Translations under genes and position numbers: made by a program
The notes under the pieces: model-generated
The model's database searches: none
Told to the model about the DNA's origin: nothing
What the model saw: only the letters and a program-made list of their open reading frames with translations
Shown here: in pieces, positions 53,720-61,439 of the stretch
How the letters are laid out: every line of letters begins with the position of its first letter
Numbering within the stretch: position 1 is the stretch's first letter
Source: Prevotella sp.
Lineage (GTDB): Bacteria; Bacteroidota; Bacteroidia; Bacteroidales; Bacteroidaceae
Assembly: GCA_017478025.1 (NCBI GenBank)
Contig: JAFVGZ010000014.1
Location: forward strand, 62,001 to 126,000
Reading direction: 5' to 3'
Length of the DNA: 64,000 bases

Positions 53720-54697
53720 TTAGATGCTCAGTTCGTCAAGCACGGTAATCAGCTTTTTGTCAAAGCGCTTGTCTGTTCGGATACATTCAGAGAATGGCAC
53801 ATAGACAATCTCATTCATACGATAGCCAATCATAACATTACGCTGTCCCTGCTTGATAGCTTCGATAGCACCCACTCCCATGCAGCTTGCCAGGATGCGG
53901 TCACGGGCAGAGGGGCTGCCACCTCTCTGCAGATGTCCAAGGATAGAGACACGCACATCGAACTCTGGGAACTCCTTCTTTACACGATCAGCATAGTACA
54001 GAGCGCCGCACTTTGGACTCTCAGACACAATGACGATGCATGACTTCTTGGATTTACGTATGCCACGCCCCATGAACACCGCCAGTTGGTCAACATCCGT
54101 TGCCTCCTCTGGTACTATGGCAGCCTCAGCACCACACGCGATGGCACAGTTCTGGGCCAGGAATCCTGCATCACGTCCCATAACTTCGACGAAGAATATG
54201 CGCTCATGCGAGTTTGCAGTATCGCGTATGCGGTCAACGCATTCCATGATGGTATTCATCGTTGTGTCATATCCGATGGTAGCGTCCGTTCCGTAAAGGT
54301 CGTTGTCAATAGTTCCGGGAAGTCCTATGACAGGGAAGTCGAACTCCACACCAAAGTTCCATGCTCCCGTCAGCGAGCCATTGCCACCAATGACTACGAG
54401 GGCATCAATGCCGTGTGCTTGGCATTGTTCGTATGCTTTCTGTCGCCCCTCCGGGGTCATAAACTCCTTGCTGCGTGCAGTTTTCAGTATTGTACCACCC
54501 CTGGTGATTATTCCGCTCACGTCTTCCGTAGTGAAATCCTTTATCTCACCCTTGATGAGTCCGTCAAAGCCTCGATAGATACCTTTGATGTTAAAGAGGT
54601 TATAGATGCCAGCACGTGTGACGGCACGTATAGCTGCATTCATGCCGGGAGCATCTCCTCCCGATGTCAGGATACCGATTGTTTTAATTCTGCTCAT
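53720..54697 (-). CDS. pfkA: 6-phosphofructokinase
   Basis: 325 residues, the length of ATP-type bacterial PFK-A. Phosphorylates fructose 6-phosphate. Motifs: [15 protein letters not shown] (ATP site start), [20 protein letters not shown] with the catalytic Asp, [13 protein letters not shown] and [13 protein letters not shown]. The magnesium-site segment reads GGNGSLTGA: Asn where E. coli PfkA has Asp103 (GGDGS). A PPi-type enzyme would show GGDD, so ATP use is still the better guess. Confidence 0.93.
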   Translation of the reverse strand: MSRIKTIGILTSGGDAPGMNAAIRAVTRAGIYNLFNIKGIYRGFDGLIKGEIKDFTTEDVSGIITRGGTILKTARSKEFMTPEGRQKAYEQCQAHGIDALVVIGGNGSLTGAWNFGVEFDFPVIGLPGTIDNDLYGTDATIGYDTTMNTIMECVDRIRDTANSHERIFFVEVMGRDAGFLAQNCAIACGAEAAIVPEEATDVDQLAVFMGRGIRKSKKSCIVIVSESPKCGALYYADRVKKEFPEFDVRVSILGHLQRGGSPSARDRILASCMGVGAIEAIKQGQRNVMIGYRMNEIVYVPFSECIRTDKRFDKKLITVLDELSI

Positions 54698-54752
54698 AAT
54701 GCTGAAATGAAAATTGAGTTTAGATAATATATAATAAATAATGTGGAGCTAT

Positions 54753-55214
54753 TCATAGAATTGTCTCCATCCCTGTCTTTTGTACTTTCATGCCCATACT
54801 TTTGTAGAAGAGCAGCGCGGCATCGTTACCCTCCCACACATTGAGCGTAATGTTATGACAGCCTATCGAGCGTGCATAGTCGCGAATGTATTCGTATAAC
54901 GCGCTACCGATGTGCCTGCCCCGTGCAGTCTTATCTACACAGATATCGTCGATATATAGCGTCTTGACATCCTGAAGCAGCCTGTGGCCTTTTGTTTCAT
55001 TAATCTGACAGAAGGCATGTGCCAGCACCTCTTCCTCCTCATAAACGAAGATGGGCTTACTGTCATCGTCCAGTATGCACACCAGCTCGGCCTCGTCATA
55101 CTTTGACACATTTCCCTTGAACAGGTCAGGCCTGATACCGTTGTGCACCTCATCTGCCTGATAGAGCAGTTCTATCAACCTGCTTATGTCTTGATGTTCT
55201 GCTTTTCTTATCAT
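54753..55214 (-). CDS. GNAT-family N-acetyltransferase
   Basis: 153 residues. Motif A: LYIDDICVDKTARGRHIGSA; motif B: ITLNVWEGNDAALLFYKSMGM, which ends KVQKTGMETIL. Resembles RimI-like or small-molecule acetyltransferases; substrate unknown. 6 bp after the BASS-type transporter gene on the same strand. Confidence 0.88.
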   Translation of the reverse strand: MIRKAEHQDISRLIELLYQADEVHNGIRPDLFKGNVSKYDEAELVCILDDDSKPIFVYEEEEVLAHAFCQINETKGHRLLQDVKTLYIDDICVDKTARGRHIGSALYEYIRDYARSIGCHNITLNVWEGNDAALLFYKSMGMKVQKTGMETIL

Positions 55215-55220
55215 TGTTAT

Positions 55221-56204
55221 TTATTGGTTAGTGTTCGTGTCAGTTCTCTGTCCCTGCTGAGGTGGCTGAGCGTGGGCGTGCTGGTACAGCTGCCATGAGT
55301 TTATTACGTTATGCCAGATGGAGTAAAATCCTCCTGCTGTGGCGCTGATTGGCGAGAGGAAGGTGTATCCGAGCCATATTATGAAGATAGTATTCTTCTG
55401 CCCCAACGCCTGTCCTCCCTCCATTCTCAATCCATATCGACTTCCTATTCTCTTTCCTATCCAGAACTGCATGATGCATGCTGCAAGAGTGGCAAGTGCT
55501 ATGCCGAGAATGTGTATCCCCGGCACGTGACTGTGGTAGAGCGCACGTACTGTGACGCTGATGGCAAGAGCCAATGCCACGGCCCACATATAGAATGCGA
55601 GGTTGTGTATGCTGAGTATGCGTCGGTGTATCTTGGGCAGGAGCAGCTCAATGGTCCATGCGAGGAAAAGCGGCGCGAGAAGAATGGGGAACACCTTTTT
55701 TATAATAAGGAGGAACGTCGGGAGGAATGCCATCCCGTGGCGCGAAGTTGCAATAGGCAGCAGAAGGGGTGCTATGACAGCGACGAGGGCCGAGATGAGG
55801 ATGGTGTATGATGTAGTGATGCCAGCATCGCCGCCCAGTTTCTGCGTCACTACGGAGCATGCCGTTGCCGTAGGACAGATAAGGGCCAGCAACAGAGCCT
55901 CTATGACGAGGCGATATTCCGTATTGGGGTATAGCCAAAGGAGCAGACATAGCAGCGAGAATGAGAGGCATTGTATCAATGCGAGCCAGAGATGCAGCCG
56001 TCTGGGTTTCAGGTCGCGAGGCGATACCTTGCAGAATGCGACAAAGAGCATGCAGAATAGCAACGCTGGCTGCAAGACCTCTATGCAATGTAGGATGTCT
56101 CCCTTTGCAGCAGGGGCAAGGGGCAACTCTCGTCCTACGATGTAGAACAAGGCACCTGATATCATCGATATCGGCAGGACTGCTGAGGAAGAGAGTCTTT
56201 TCAA
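55221..56204 (-). CDS. BASS-type (bile acid:Na+ symporter-like) membrane transporter
   Basis: 327 residues, nine to ten membrane spans. The pattern LLFCMLFVAFCKVSPRDLK, ALICPTATACSVVTQKLGG (a crossing-helix motif in BASS proteins) and QALGQKNTIFIIWLG fits the SBF-like superfamily. Substrate cannot be named. The tail is hydrophilic with HAHAQPPQQGQ. Probably co-transcribed with the acetyltransferase. Confidence 0.8.
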   Translation of the reverse strand: MKRLSSSAVLPISMISGALFYIVGRELPLAPAAKGDILHCIEVLQPALLFCMLFVAFCKVSPRDLKPRRLHLWLALIQCLSFSLLCLLLWLYPNTEYRLVIEALLLALICPTATACSVVTQKLGGDAGITTSYTILISALVAVIAPLLLPIATSRHGMAFLPTFLLIIKKVFPILLAPLFLAWTIELLLPKIHRRILSIHNLAFYMWAVALALAISVTVRALYHSHVPGIHILGIALATLAACIMQFWIGKRIGSRYGLRMEGGQALGQKNTIFIIWLGYTFLSPISATAGGFYSIWHNVINSWQLYQHAHAQPPQQGQRTDTNTNQ

Positions 56205-56299
56205 ATTAACAAATTAACGAATTAACTAATTAACTAATTAACGATACTTCAACATATCGACATATCGAGATATCGAGATATCGAATTATGAATTATGAA

Positions 56300-57856
56300 T
56301 TATGCATTATTAGCTTTCAGCGTCTCCGTTATGTTCTGCTCACGATGGGTGACACGCACTTCGATGCCGAACTTATTGTGTATGTGCTCAGCCAGATGCT
56401 GCGCGGAATATACGCTGCGATGCTGTCCGCCAGTGCATCCGAAGGAGAACATGAGCGATGTAAATCCTCGTTGCAGATAGCGCGTGACATGTGCGTCAGC
56501 CAACTTATAGACAGAGTCGAGGAAGGTTAGGATTTCTCCGTCATCCTCAAGGAAACGTATTACGGGTTCGTCAAGTCCGGTGAGTTTCTTGTACGGCTCA
56601 TAGCGGCCCGGGTTGTGCGTGCTGCGACAGTCGAAGACATATCCTCCTCCGTTGCCGCTATCATCCTCGGGAATGCCTTTGTGAAACGAGAAGGAAAAGA
56701 CCTTTACCACCAACGGACCCTTGCCGTCATATTTTGAGAAGGTGGCCTTACCGTCTGACGGATTAGCTGAATAGGGGTTATTGTCTGTGGTCTTATATCC
56801 GTCCTTTCTTGCCTTGGGCTCTGCCGGTTGTACTGCAAACTGTGGCAGTTCCGTCAGTTCCTTAAGCAGGCCGATGAGATACGGATAAGGGAAATCGTTG
56901 TCATTTATTATCTGACGAAGGTTCTGGATAGCTGGGGGGATGCTCTGAATGAAGTGTGCCTTACGTTCAAAGTAGCCTCTGAAGCCGTATGCGCCGAGAA
57001 CCTGCAGCGTGCGGAAGAGCACAAAGAGCTGAAGGCGCTCATTGAACTTTTTGAATGAAGGTGCCTCAACATAGTGTTTCAGCGCCTCATAGTACTCCTT
57101 TATCAGTTGCTTTCGCAGCGAAGGGGAATAGCGTGCCGATGCCTGCCACAGGAATGATGCCACGTCATAGTAGAACGGTCCCTTCCTGCCTCCCTGGAAG
57201 TCAATGAAGTATGGGTTATCATCCTTATCGAGCATCACGTTGCGCGCCTGAAAGTCACGGTACAGGAATGCCTGTTTGCCCACCTCGTCAGCCTCAGCTG
57301 CAAGGTCTTTCGCCAGCAAGCGGAAGTTGGCCTCGAGCTTGAGTTCATGAAAGTCGATATTGGTAGCCTTGAGGAAGCAGTATTTGAAGTAATTCAGGTC
57401 AAAGCGTATGCCCTCCTCGTTGAACTCCGGTTGGGGATAGCAGACCGAGAAATCCAGTCCTCGCGCTCCACGTATTTGTATATTCGGCAACTGCCGAATA
57501 GTCTTGATGAGCAGCTCCTTCTCTTTCACGTTGTAACGACCGCCTGCATCACGTCCGCCCTTCAGAGCGTCAAAGAGTGTTTTTGACCCCAGGTCTTCCT
57601 GCAGATAGAACATCTCATCCTCGCTTGCTGCGAGTACATGCGGCACAGGCAGCTTACGCTTGGCGAAATGCTTGGCGAGGGCTATGAAGGCGTGGTTCTC
57701 CTCTCGCGAGGTGCCCACACAGCCTATCACGGTCTTGCCCGCCCCGTCAAAGAAGCGATAGTACTCGCGATTGCTGCCTGCCCCGGGCAGTTTCTCCACA
57801 GTAGCAGGCTCATGCCCACTCCAATTGATATATAATTCTCTTAACGAAGGATTCAT
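56300..57856 (-). CDS. Aminoglycoside-phosphotransferase-like kinase fused to RapZ C-terminal domain
   Basis: 518 residues. N-terminal APH-like kinase (1-330): GAGSNREYYRFF nucleotide region, FLYRDFQARNVML (catalytic Asp and Asn) and YFIDFQGGRKGP. Related AmgK kinases act on MurNAc/GlcNAc for cell-wall recycling, so a sugar-kinase role is possible. C-terminal RapZ-like domain (~370-518): HNPGRYEPYK, FSFGCTGGQHRSVYSAQHL. RapZ controls GlmS through small RNAs in enterics; here the phosphosugar-sensing part is kept without the P-loop kinase part. The stop codon lies within an AT-rich repeat. Confidence 0.88.
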   Translation of the reverse strand: MNPSLRELYINWSGHEPATVEKLPGAGSNREYYRFFDGAGKTVIGCVGTSREENHAFIALAKHFAKRKLPVPHVLAASEDEMFYLQEDLGSKTLFDALKGGRDAGGRYNVKEKELLIKTIRQLPNIQIRGARGLDFSVCYPQPEFNEEGIRFDLNYFKYCFLKATNIDFHELKLEANFRLLAKDLAAEADEVGKQAFLYRDFQARNVMLDKDDNPYFIDFQGGRKGPFYYDVASFLWQASARYSPSLRKQLIKEYYEALKHYVEAPSFKKFNERLQLFVLFRTLQVLGAYGFRGYFERKAHFIQSIPPAIQNLRQIINDNDFPYPYLIGLLKELTELPQFAVQPAEPKARKDGYKTTDNNPYSANPSDGKATFSKYDGKGPLVVKVFSFSFHKGIPEDDSGNGGGYVFDCRSTHNPGRYEPYKKLTGLDEPVIRFLEDDGEILTFLDSVYKLADAHVTRYLQRGFTSLMFSFGCTGGQHRSVYSAQHLAEHIHNKFGIEVRVTHREQNITETLKANNA

Positions 57857-57893
57857 AAGTAGATGCTGTTTGTTGTAGCCCCCTATAGGGGTA

Positions 57894-57964
57894 AAAGATG
57901 TTCATCCTTGTTGTTCTGCTGCCATTACAGGGCTAAAGATGTTCATCCATATTGTTCTGCTGCC
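57894..57964. repeat. Two 30-bp direct repeats with GC palindromes
   Basis: 'aaagatgttcatcc...tgttctgctgcc' occurs at 57894-57923 and 57935-57964 with three mismatches. Around them lie short palindromes (CCCTATAGGGG, GCCCTTGCAGGGC, CCAGGGCGCTGCCCTGG to about 58046). Confidence 0.75.
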
Positions 57965-58046
57965 CTTGCAGGGCGTGATTACTGCTCGTATTCATACCCA
58001 GGGCGCTGCCCTGGGCTATATGCTTTTGCCCTTTCAGGGCGTTTAT

Positions 58047-58179
58047 TCGAATTATGCATTCTGAATTATGCATTCTGAATTATGCATTTTGAATTATGCA
58101 TTATGAATTATGCATTATGAATTATGCATTTTGAATTATGCATTTTGAATTATGCATTTTGAATTATGCATTATGAATT
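58047..58179. repeat. Tandem 'gaattatgcattn' repeat
   Basis: About ten head-to-tail copies of a 13-14-bp unit (gaattatgcatt plus c/t/a t), running into the 3' end of the thioesterase gene. The longest run of this dispersed filler in the window. Confidence 0.85.
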
Positions 58180-58566
58180 GCCTAACGCCTGCAGCAGTAT
58201 GTCGCTGTCGCCCAGTTTGCCGTTGATGAGGCATACTACCTCCACTTTCGCCTTGGTGCACAGCGTCTCATCGGGGAGGCGATAGATGTCCTGATAGAAT
58301 ATGTATCGCAGTCCTTTCTTTTCAAGCTGTATGCGCACAGCATACTCATCGCGTGAGCGCAGGGGAACCTTAAATCGCAGTTCCAGTCCTGCAACAACGC
58401 AGTCGATTCCCTGGTCGTGGAGCTCGGCAAAGCTCAGGCCCTTGGAAAGAATAAACTCATGTCGTGCATGCTCCGTATAGTGCTGATAGTTAGCATTGTT
58501 CACAATGCCTTGCAGGTCACATTCATAGTCACGCACCTTGTCACGGTGTTCGTATATATAGTCCAT
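58171..58566 (-). CDS. Acyl-CoA thioesterase, 4-hydroxybenzoyl-CoA thioesterase (YbgC) type
   Basis: 131 residues from ATG 58566 (upstream in-frame ATGs lie before the promoter). Hot-dog fold: RDYECDLQGIVNNANYQHYTEHAR has the Asp of the catalytic segment, and GLELRFKVPLRSRDEY follows. Hydrolyses acyl-CoA thioesters; the acyl chain is unknown. A TAATTTTG box on the minus strand (58575-58582) ends 8 bp before the ATG, so the transcript probably has almost no leader. Confidence 0.88.
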   Translation of the reverse strand: MDYIYEHRDKVRDYECDLQGIVNNANYQHYTEHARHEFILSKGLSFAELHDQGIDCVVAGLELRFKVPLRSRDEYAVRIQLEKKGLRYIFYQDIYRLPDETLCTKAKVEVVCLINGKLGDSDILLQALGNS

Positions 58567-58574
58567 ATCAATTG

Positions 58575-58582
58575 CAAAATTA
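58575..58582 (-). promoter_or_regulatory. -7 element of thioesterase gene
   Basis: TAATTTTG on the minus strand, 8 bp from the ATG at 58566. Divergent from the plus-strand box at 58706-58713. Confidence 0.55.
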
Positions 58583-58705
58583 CAATTTAGTCTTGAGATA
58601 CACAAGAAAACGAATTGAAAAAAAAAAATAAATTCTTCGAGTATCACCATAACTTGCATTTGAAAAAAAGAGGAATGAAATGATGGTTATAAAGAAGTTT
58701 TTTTG

Positions 58706-58713
58706 TAATTTTG
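58706..58713 (+). promoter_or_regulatory. -7 element of glycosidase gene
   Basis: TAATTTTG after a T-run, 29 bp before ATG 58743 (11 bp before ATG 58725). No exact TTTG at the -33 position. Confidence 0.5.
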
Positions 58714-58742
58714 CCTCTTGAAATATGTTTTTCCATCTTAAT

Positions 58743-60146
58743 ATGAATAAGCTACTACCTATACTACTCCTGCTCTTGGGCACATTAGTTTCTGTCGCAA
58801 GCCCTAAGAGCAAGGCTGCTGACAACAGCCGCGACCAGTTATGGAAATCGTTCCTCTGTCCTCCAGATAGCATCAAGGTGGGATGTTATTACTATTGGAT
58901 TAACGAGATTGTTGACCCCAAGGGTGTCAAGGCCGACCTGCAATGGATGAAGGACAACGGCATCACGCTGGCATTCCTCGCTACAGACATACGCAATCGC
59001 ATAGATGGTGAGAACCCGTGGAAGGAAGAGTACTTCGGCGACAATAAGTTCCAGAGCCCCCTGTGGTGGAAGAATCTGCGTACAGCCCTCAAGACGGCAG
59101 GCAAGCTCGGCATTGAGATGGGTCTCTTCAACTGTCCCGGATGGAGTCAGTCAGGAGGCCCTTGGGTGAAGCCCGGGGAGGCTATGCGCAACTGGACACC
59201 CAATGGTATCGAAGTATGCAAGACAAAAAAAGGCACCGACGTGGTGTGCAGCCCCTGTTCGCCTGAGGCACAAGGGCTGGAGGTTGACAAACTCTCCAAG
59301 ACTCATGTGAAGAAACACTTCGAGGCTTTCTTTGGCGAGATACTGCGTCGCATTCCTGCAAAAGACCGTAAGACGCTGACCACCGTCGTTGTAGATAGCT
59401 GGGAGCGAGGCAAGCAGAACTATACCGACTCTATCTTCGAGAAGTTCCAGCAGCGCTACGGCTATCCTTTGGACTATCAGAACGAAGCCTGCAAGAAAGA
59501 CCTTGACCGTCTAATAGCCGACCTGGTGGCGAGTGAATACATGGGAGGGCTTACAGAGAAAGCCCATGAATACGGGCTTCGCACATGGTGTGAGCCATAC
59601 GCTCACAGTCCTTTCCCCGCCAACAGCGTAACCTATGGCAGCGCCGCTGATGAGGTGGCAGCAGAGTTTTGGGTCGGAGACAGGAAATACCGCCAGAAGG
59701 AGATGGATGCGGCTTTGGGAGCAGCCCGCAAAAGCGGCAAGAACCGTGTGTGGGCAGAGAGCTTTACAGATGGTTGGCCGGAATTTGCGAAGGATGACTG
59801 GAGTTTTGAAAAGCTGAAGCCTATAGCTGACCGCTACTTCCATGCGGGTGTGAATGCCACCATCCTGCACGTCATGATATCCCAGCCGGGTGATGACAGC
59901 AAGCCTGCCGTGAGACCTTGGTTCGGCACCTACTTTGACCGCCGTAGCAAGAATGCCAAAGAGCTGAAGCCCCTTGTCAGCTATCTGCGTCGTTGCAACT
60001 TCATGCTGCAGCTCGGCAAGCCCTACAACAACGCTACTGACTGCCGCATCATGAATGACGGCACCATAGTACGATTTACGGAAGATTCAAAGTTTGAGGT
60101 AACCTTCCCCAATGGCACCAAGGAAACATGGGACCCGGTTCAATAA
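58743..60146 (+). CDS. Exported glycoside hydrolase related to GH106 (short form)
   Basis: 467 residues from ATG 58743, which starts a signal peptide (LLPILLLLLGTLVSVASP). Mature part: YYYWINEIVDPKGVKADLQWMKDNGI, FNCPGWSQSGGPWVKPGEAMR and TVVVDSWERGKQNYTDS match the N-terminal barrel of GH106-type (alpha-L-rhamnosidase-related) enzymes. Those are usually near 1000 residues with C-terminal beta domains; here the protein stops soon after the barrel (TDCRIMNDGTIVRF...). It may be a natural short form or a truncated one. Periplasmic or exported. Confidence 0.7.
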   Translation: MNKLLPILLLLLGTLVSVASPKSKAADNSRDQLWKSFLCPPDSIKVGCYYYWINEIVDPKGVKADLQWMKDNGITLAFLATDIRNRIDGENPWKEEYFGDNKFQSPLWWKNLRTALKTAGKLGIEMGLFNCPGWSQSGGPWVKPGEAMRNWTPNGIEVCKTKKGTDVVCSPCSPEAQGLEVDKLSKTHVKKHFEAFFGEILRRIPAKDRKTLTTVVVDSWERGKQNYTDSIFEKFQQRYGYPLDYQNEACKKDLDRLIADLVASEYMGGLTEKAHEYGLRTWCEPYAHSPFPANSVTYGSAADEVAAEFWVGDRKYRQKEMDAALGAARKSGKNRVWAESFTDGWPEFAKDDWSFEKLKPIADRYFHAGVNATILHVMISQPGDDSKPAVRPWFGTYFDRRSKNAKELKPLVSYLRRCNFMLQLGKPYNNATDCRIMNDGTIVRFTEDSKFEVTFPNGTKETWDPVQ

Positions 60147-60275
60147 TTCATAATTTATAATGAATAATTCATAATATATTTATGAAAGGCTCAACTATCA
60201 TCCGTCTAATACTTCTTACTGTAGCCGTCACTCATCATTCACATGCTGATTACGCAAAAAAAATCCACGCCCTGA

Positions 60276-60307
60276 CTTGTGTAATTGAATAATTTTTGCT
60301 ACCTTTG
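60276..60307 (+). promoter_or_regulatory. Promoter with no gene directly downstream
   Basis: CTTG at 60276-60279, 20-bp gap, TACCTTTG at 60300-60307. The next gene (tsaC) starts 565 bp later and has its own box, so this may drive a small RNA. Confidence 0.5.
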
Positions 60308-60322
60308 CACCCTGTGAAGCGA

Positions 60323-60372
60323 GAAAAAGCCAAAATAACAATTTGTTCATTTTTTTGTTAAAAAAGTAACAA
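60323..60372 (+). repeat. 50-bp direct repeat, left copy
   Basis: Runs from GAAAAAGCCAAAATAACAAT through a T-run and GTTAAAAAAGTAACAA. Same orientation as 60726-60775, with about three mismatches; the copies are 403 bp apart. Confidence 0.85.
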
Positions 60373-60725
60373 AAGCGATTTTTCAACCTTCAAAAAACGG
60401 GCATATTTTCGACCGAGGTCAACTGTGCTCGCAAATAACGCCAAAAAGCGCACGAATAGCTAACGCACTGAATAACAGAGTGTTTGACGGTCCCCCCGTC
60501 AAAACAGAATAACAGAACCGAAAAACGGACCACAAAAATCAGGGTAAAAGACCTGCTTTTACCCCCTAATAGACCTAAGAGAAGGGTCTTCCGCACCATC
60601 GCGGACACCCTAAAAGACCTGCTTCCACACTCAAAAAATGAATTTTCGGTCTCCGAATTGTTAATTTTCTGTTCTATATTTCCATTTTCTTCAACATGCG
60701 CCACTCTAGATTTCATTTTTTAGTG

Positions 60726-60775
60726 GAAAAAGTCAAAATGACAATTTGTTCATTTTTTTGTTAAAAAAGTGACAA
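60726..60775 (+). repeat. 50-bp direct repeat, right copy
   Basis: Partner of 60323-60372. Each copy has GTTAAAAAAGT(A/G)AC at its right end, with TTTTTTTGTTAAAAAA forming a weak stem. Confidence 0.85.
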
Positions 60776-60858
60776 TTTGTAAATTCGGGTAGAACAGTTT
60801 TTTATGCCCGCAGGGGAAATTATAAGGTCATTTATTTGTGAGTATCGGAAATTATTTT

Positions 60859-60866
60859 TATTTTTG
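60859..60866 (+). promoter_or_regulatory. -7 element directly before tsaC
   Basis: TATTTTTG ends 6 bp before ATG 60873, giving a nearly leaderless mRNA, as for terC. Confidence 0.5.
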
Positions 60867-60872
60867 CACCCC

Positions 60873-61439
60873 ATGAACTATAGTGAAGACATACAGGAGG
60901 CCGTTTCCGTGATGCGTCGCGGCGGCGTGATCCTCTACCCCACCGATACGGTATGGGGAATAGGTTGTGATGCCACAAATGCCGAGGCAGTGGCCCGTAT
61001 CTATGAGATAAAGCGCCGCGAGGAGTCAAAGGCAATGATTTGCCTGGTGGATTCTGACGACAGGATACAGCGCTATGTGCGTAATGTGCCCGAGGTGGCA
61101 TGGGATGTGATGAACCTCTCCACCACCCCGACAACCGTGATACTGGATGGTGCCAACGGTCTGGCGCCCAACCTGATAGCCGAGGATGGGTCGATAGCTA
61201 TGCGCATCACGCATGAGGAATTCTCACGCGAGCTGTGCTACCGCATGCAGCGCCCCATCGTTTCGACCAGCGCGAACATCAGCGGACAGCCTGCGGCACA
61301 GAATTACCGCGACATTTCAAAGGAGATACTGCAGAGCGTGGACTACGTGTGCAAGTCGCGCAGGCAGGAGCATAAGCCGCATAAGCCCTCCTCCATCATC
61401 AGAATAAGACAGAATGGAGAATTCAAAATTATTCGATAA
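60873..61439 (+). CDS. tsaC: L-threonylcarbamoyladenylate synthase (TsaC/Sua5)
   Basis: 188 residues from ATG 60873 (MNYSEDIQEAV; the in-frame ATG at 60804 lies before the promoter). Makes threonylcarbamoyl-AMP from Thr, bicarbonate and ATP for tRNA t6A37. Motifs: GGVILYPTDTVWGIGCDATN, IKRREESKAMICLV, and RPIVSTSANISGQPA. Length fits TsaC without the Sua5 tail domain. The 3' end overlaps the Clc gene by 26 bp. TrmO in the same window works on the product. Confidence 0.95.
   Translation: MNYSEDIQEAVSVMRRGGVILYPTDTVWGIGCDATNAEAVARIYEIKRREESKAMICLVDSDDRIQRYVRNVPEVAWDVMNLSTTPTTVILDGANGLAPNLIAEDGSIAMRITHEEFSRELCYRMQRPIVSTSANISGQPAAQNYRDISKEILQSVDYVCKSRRQEHKPHKPSSIIRIRQNGEFKIIR

Larger units (their letters stand above)
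60308..60858. other. Gene-free interval with paired repeats
   Basis: No credible gene. It contains two 50-bp direct repeats (separate entries), a GACGGTCCCCCCGTC hairpin near 60486, and two 'taaaagacctgctt' copies (about 60544 and 60610). Confidence 0.6.
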
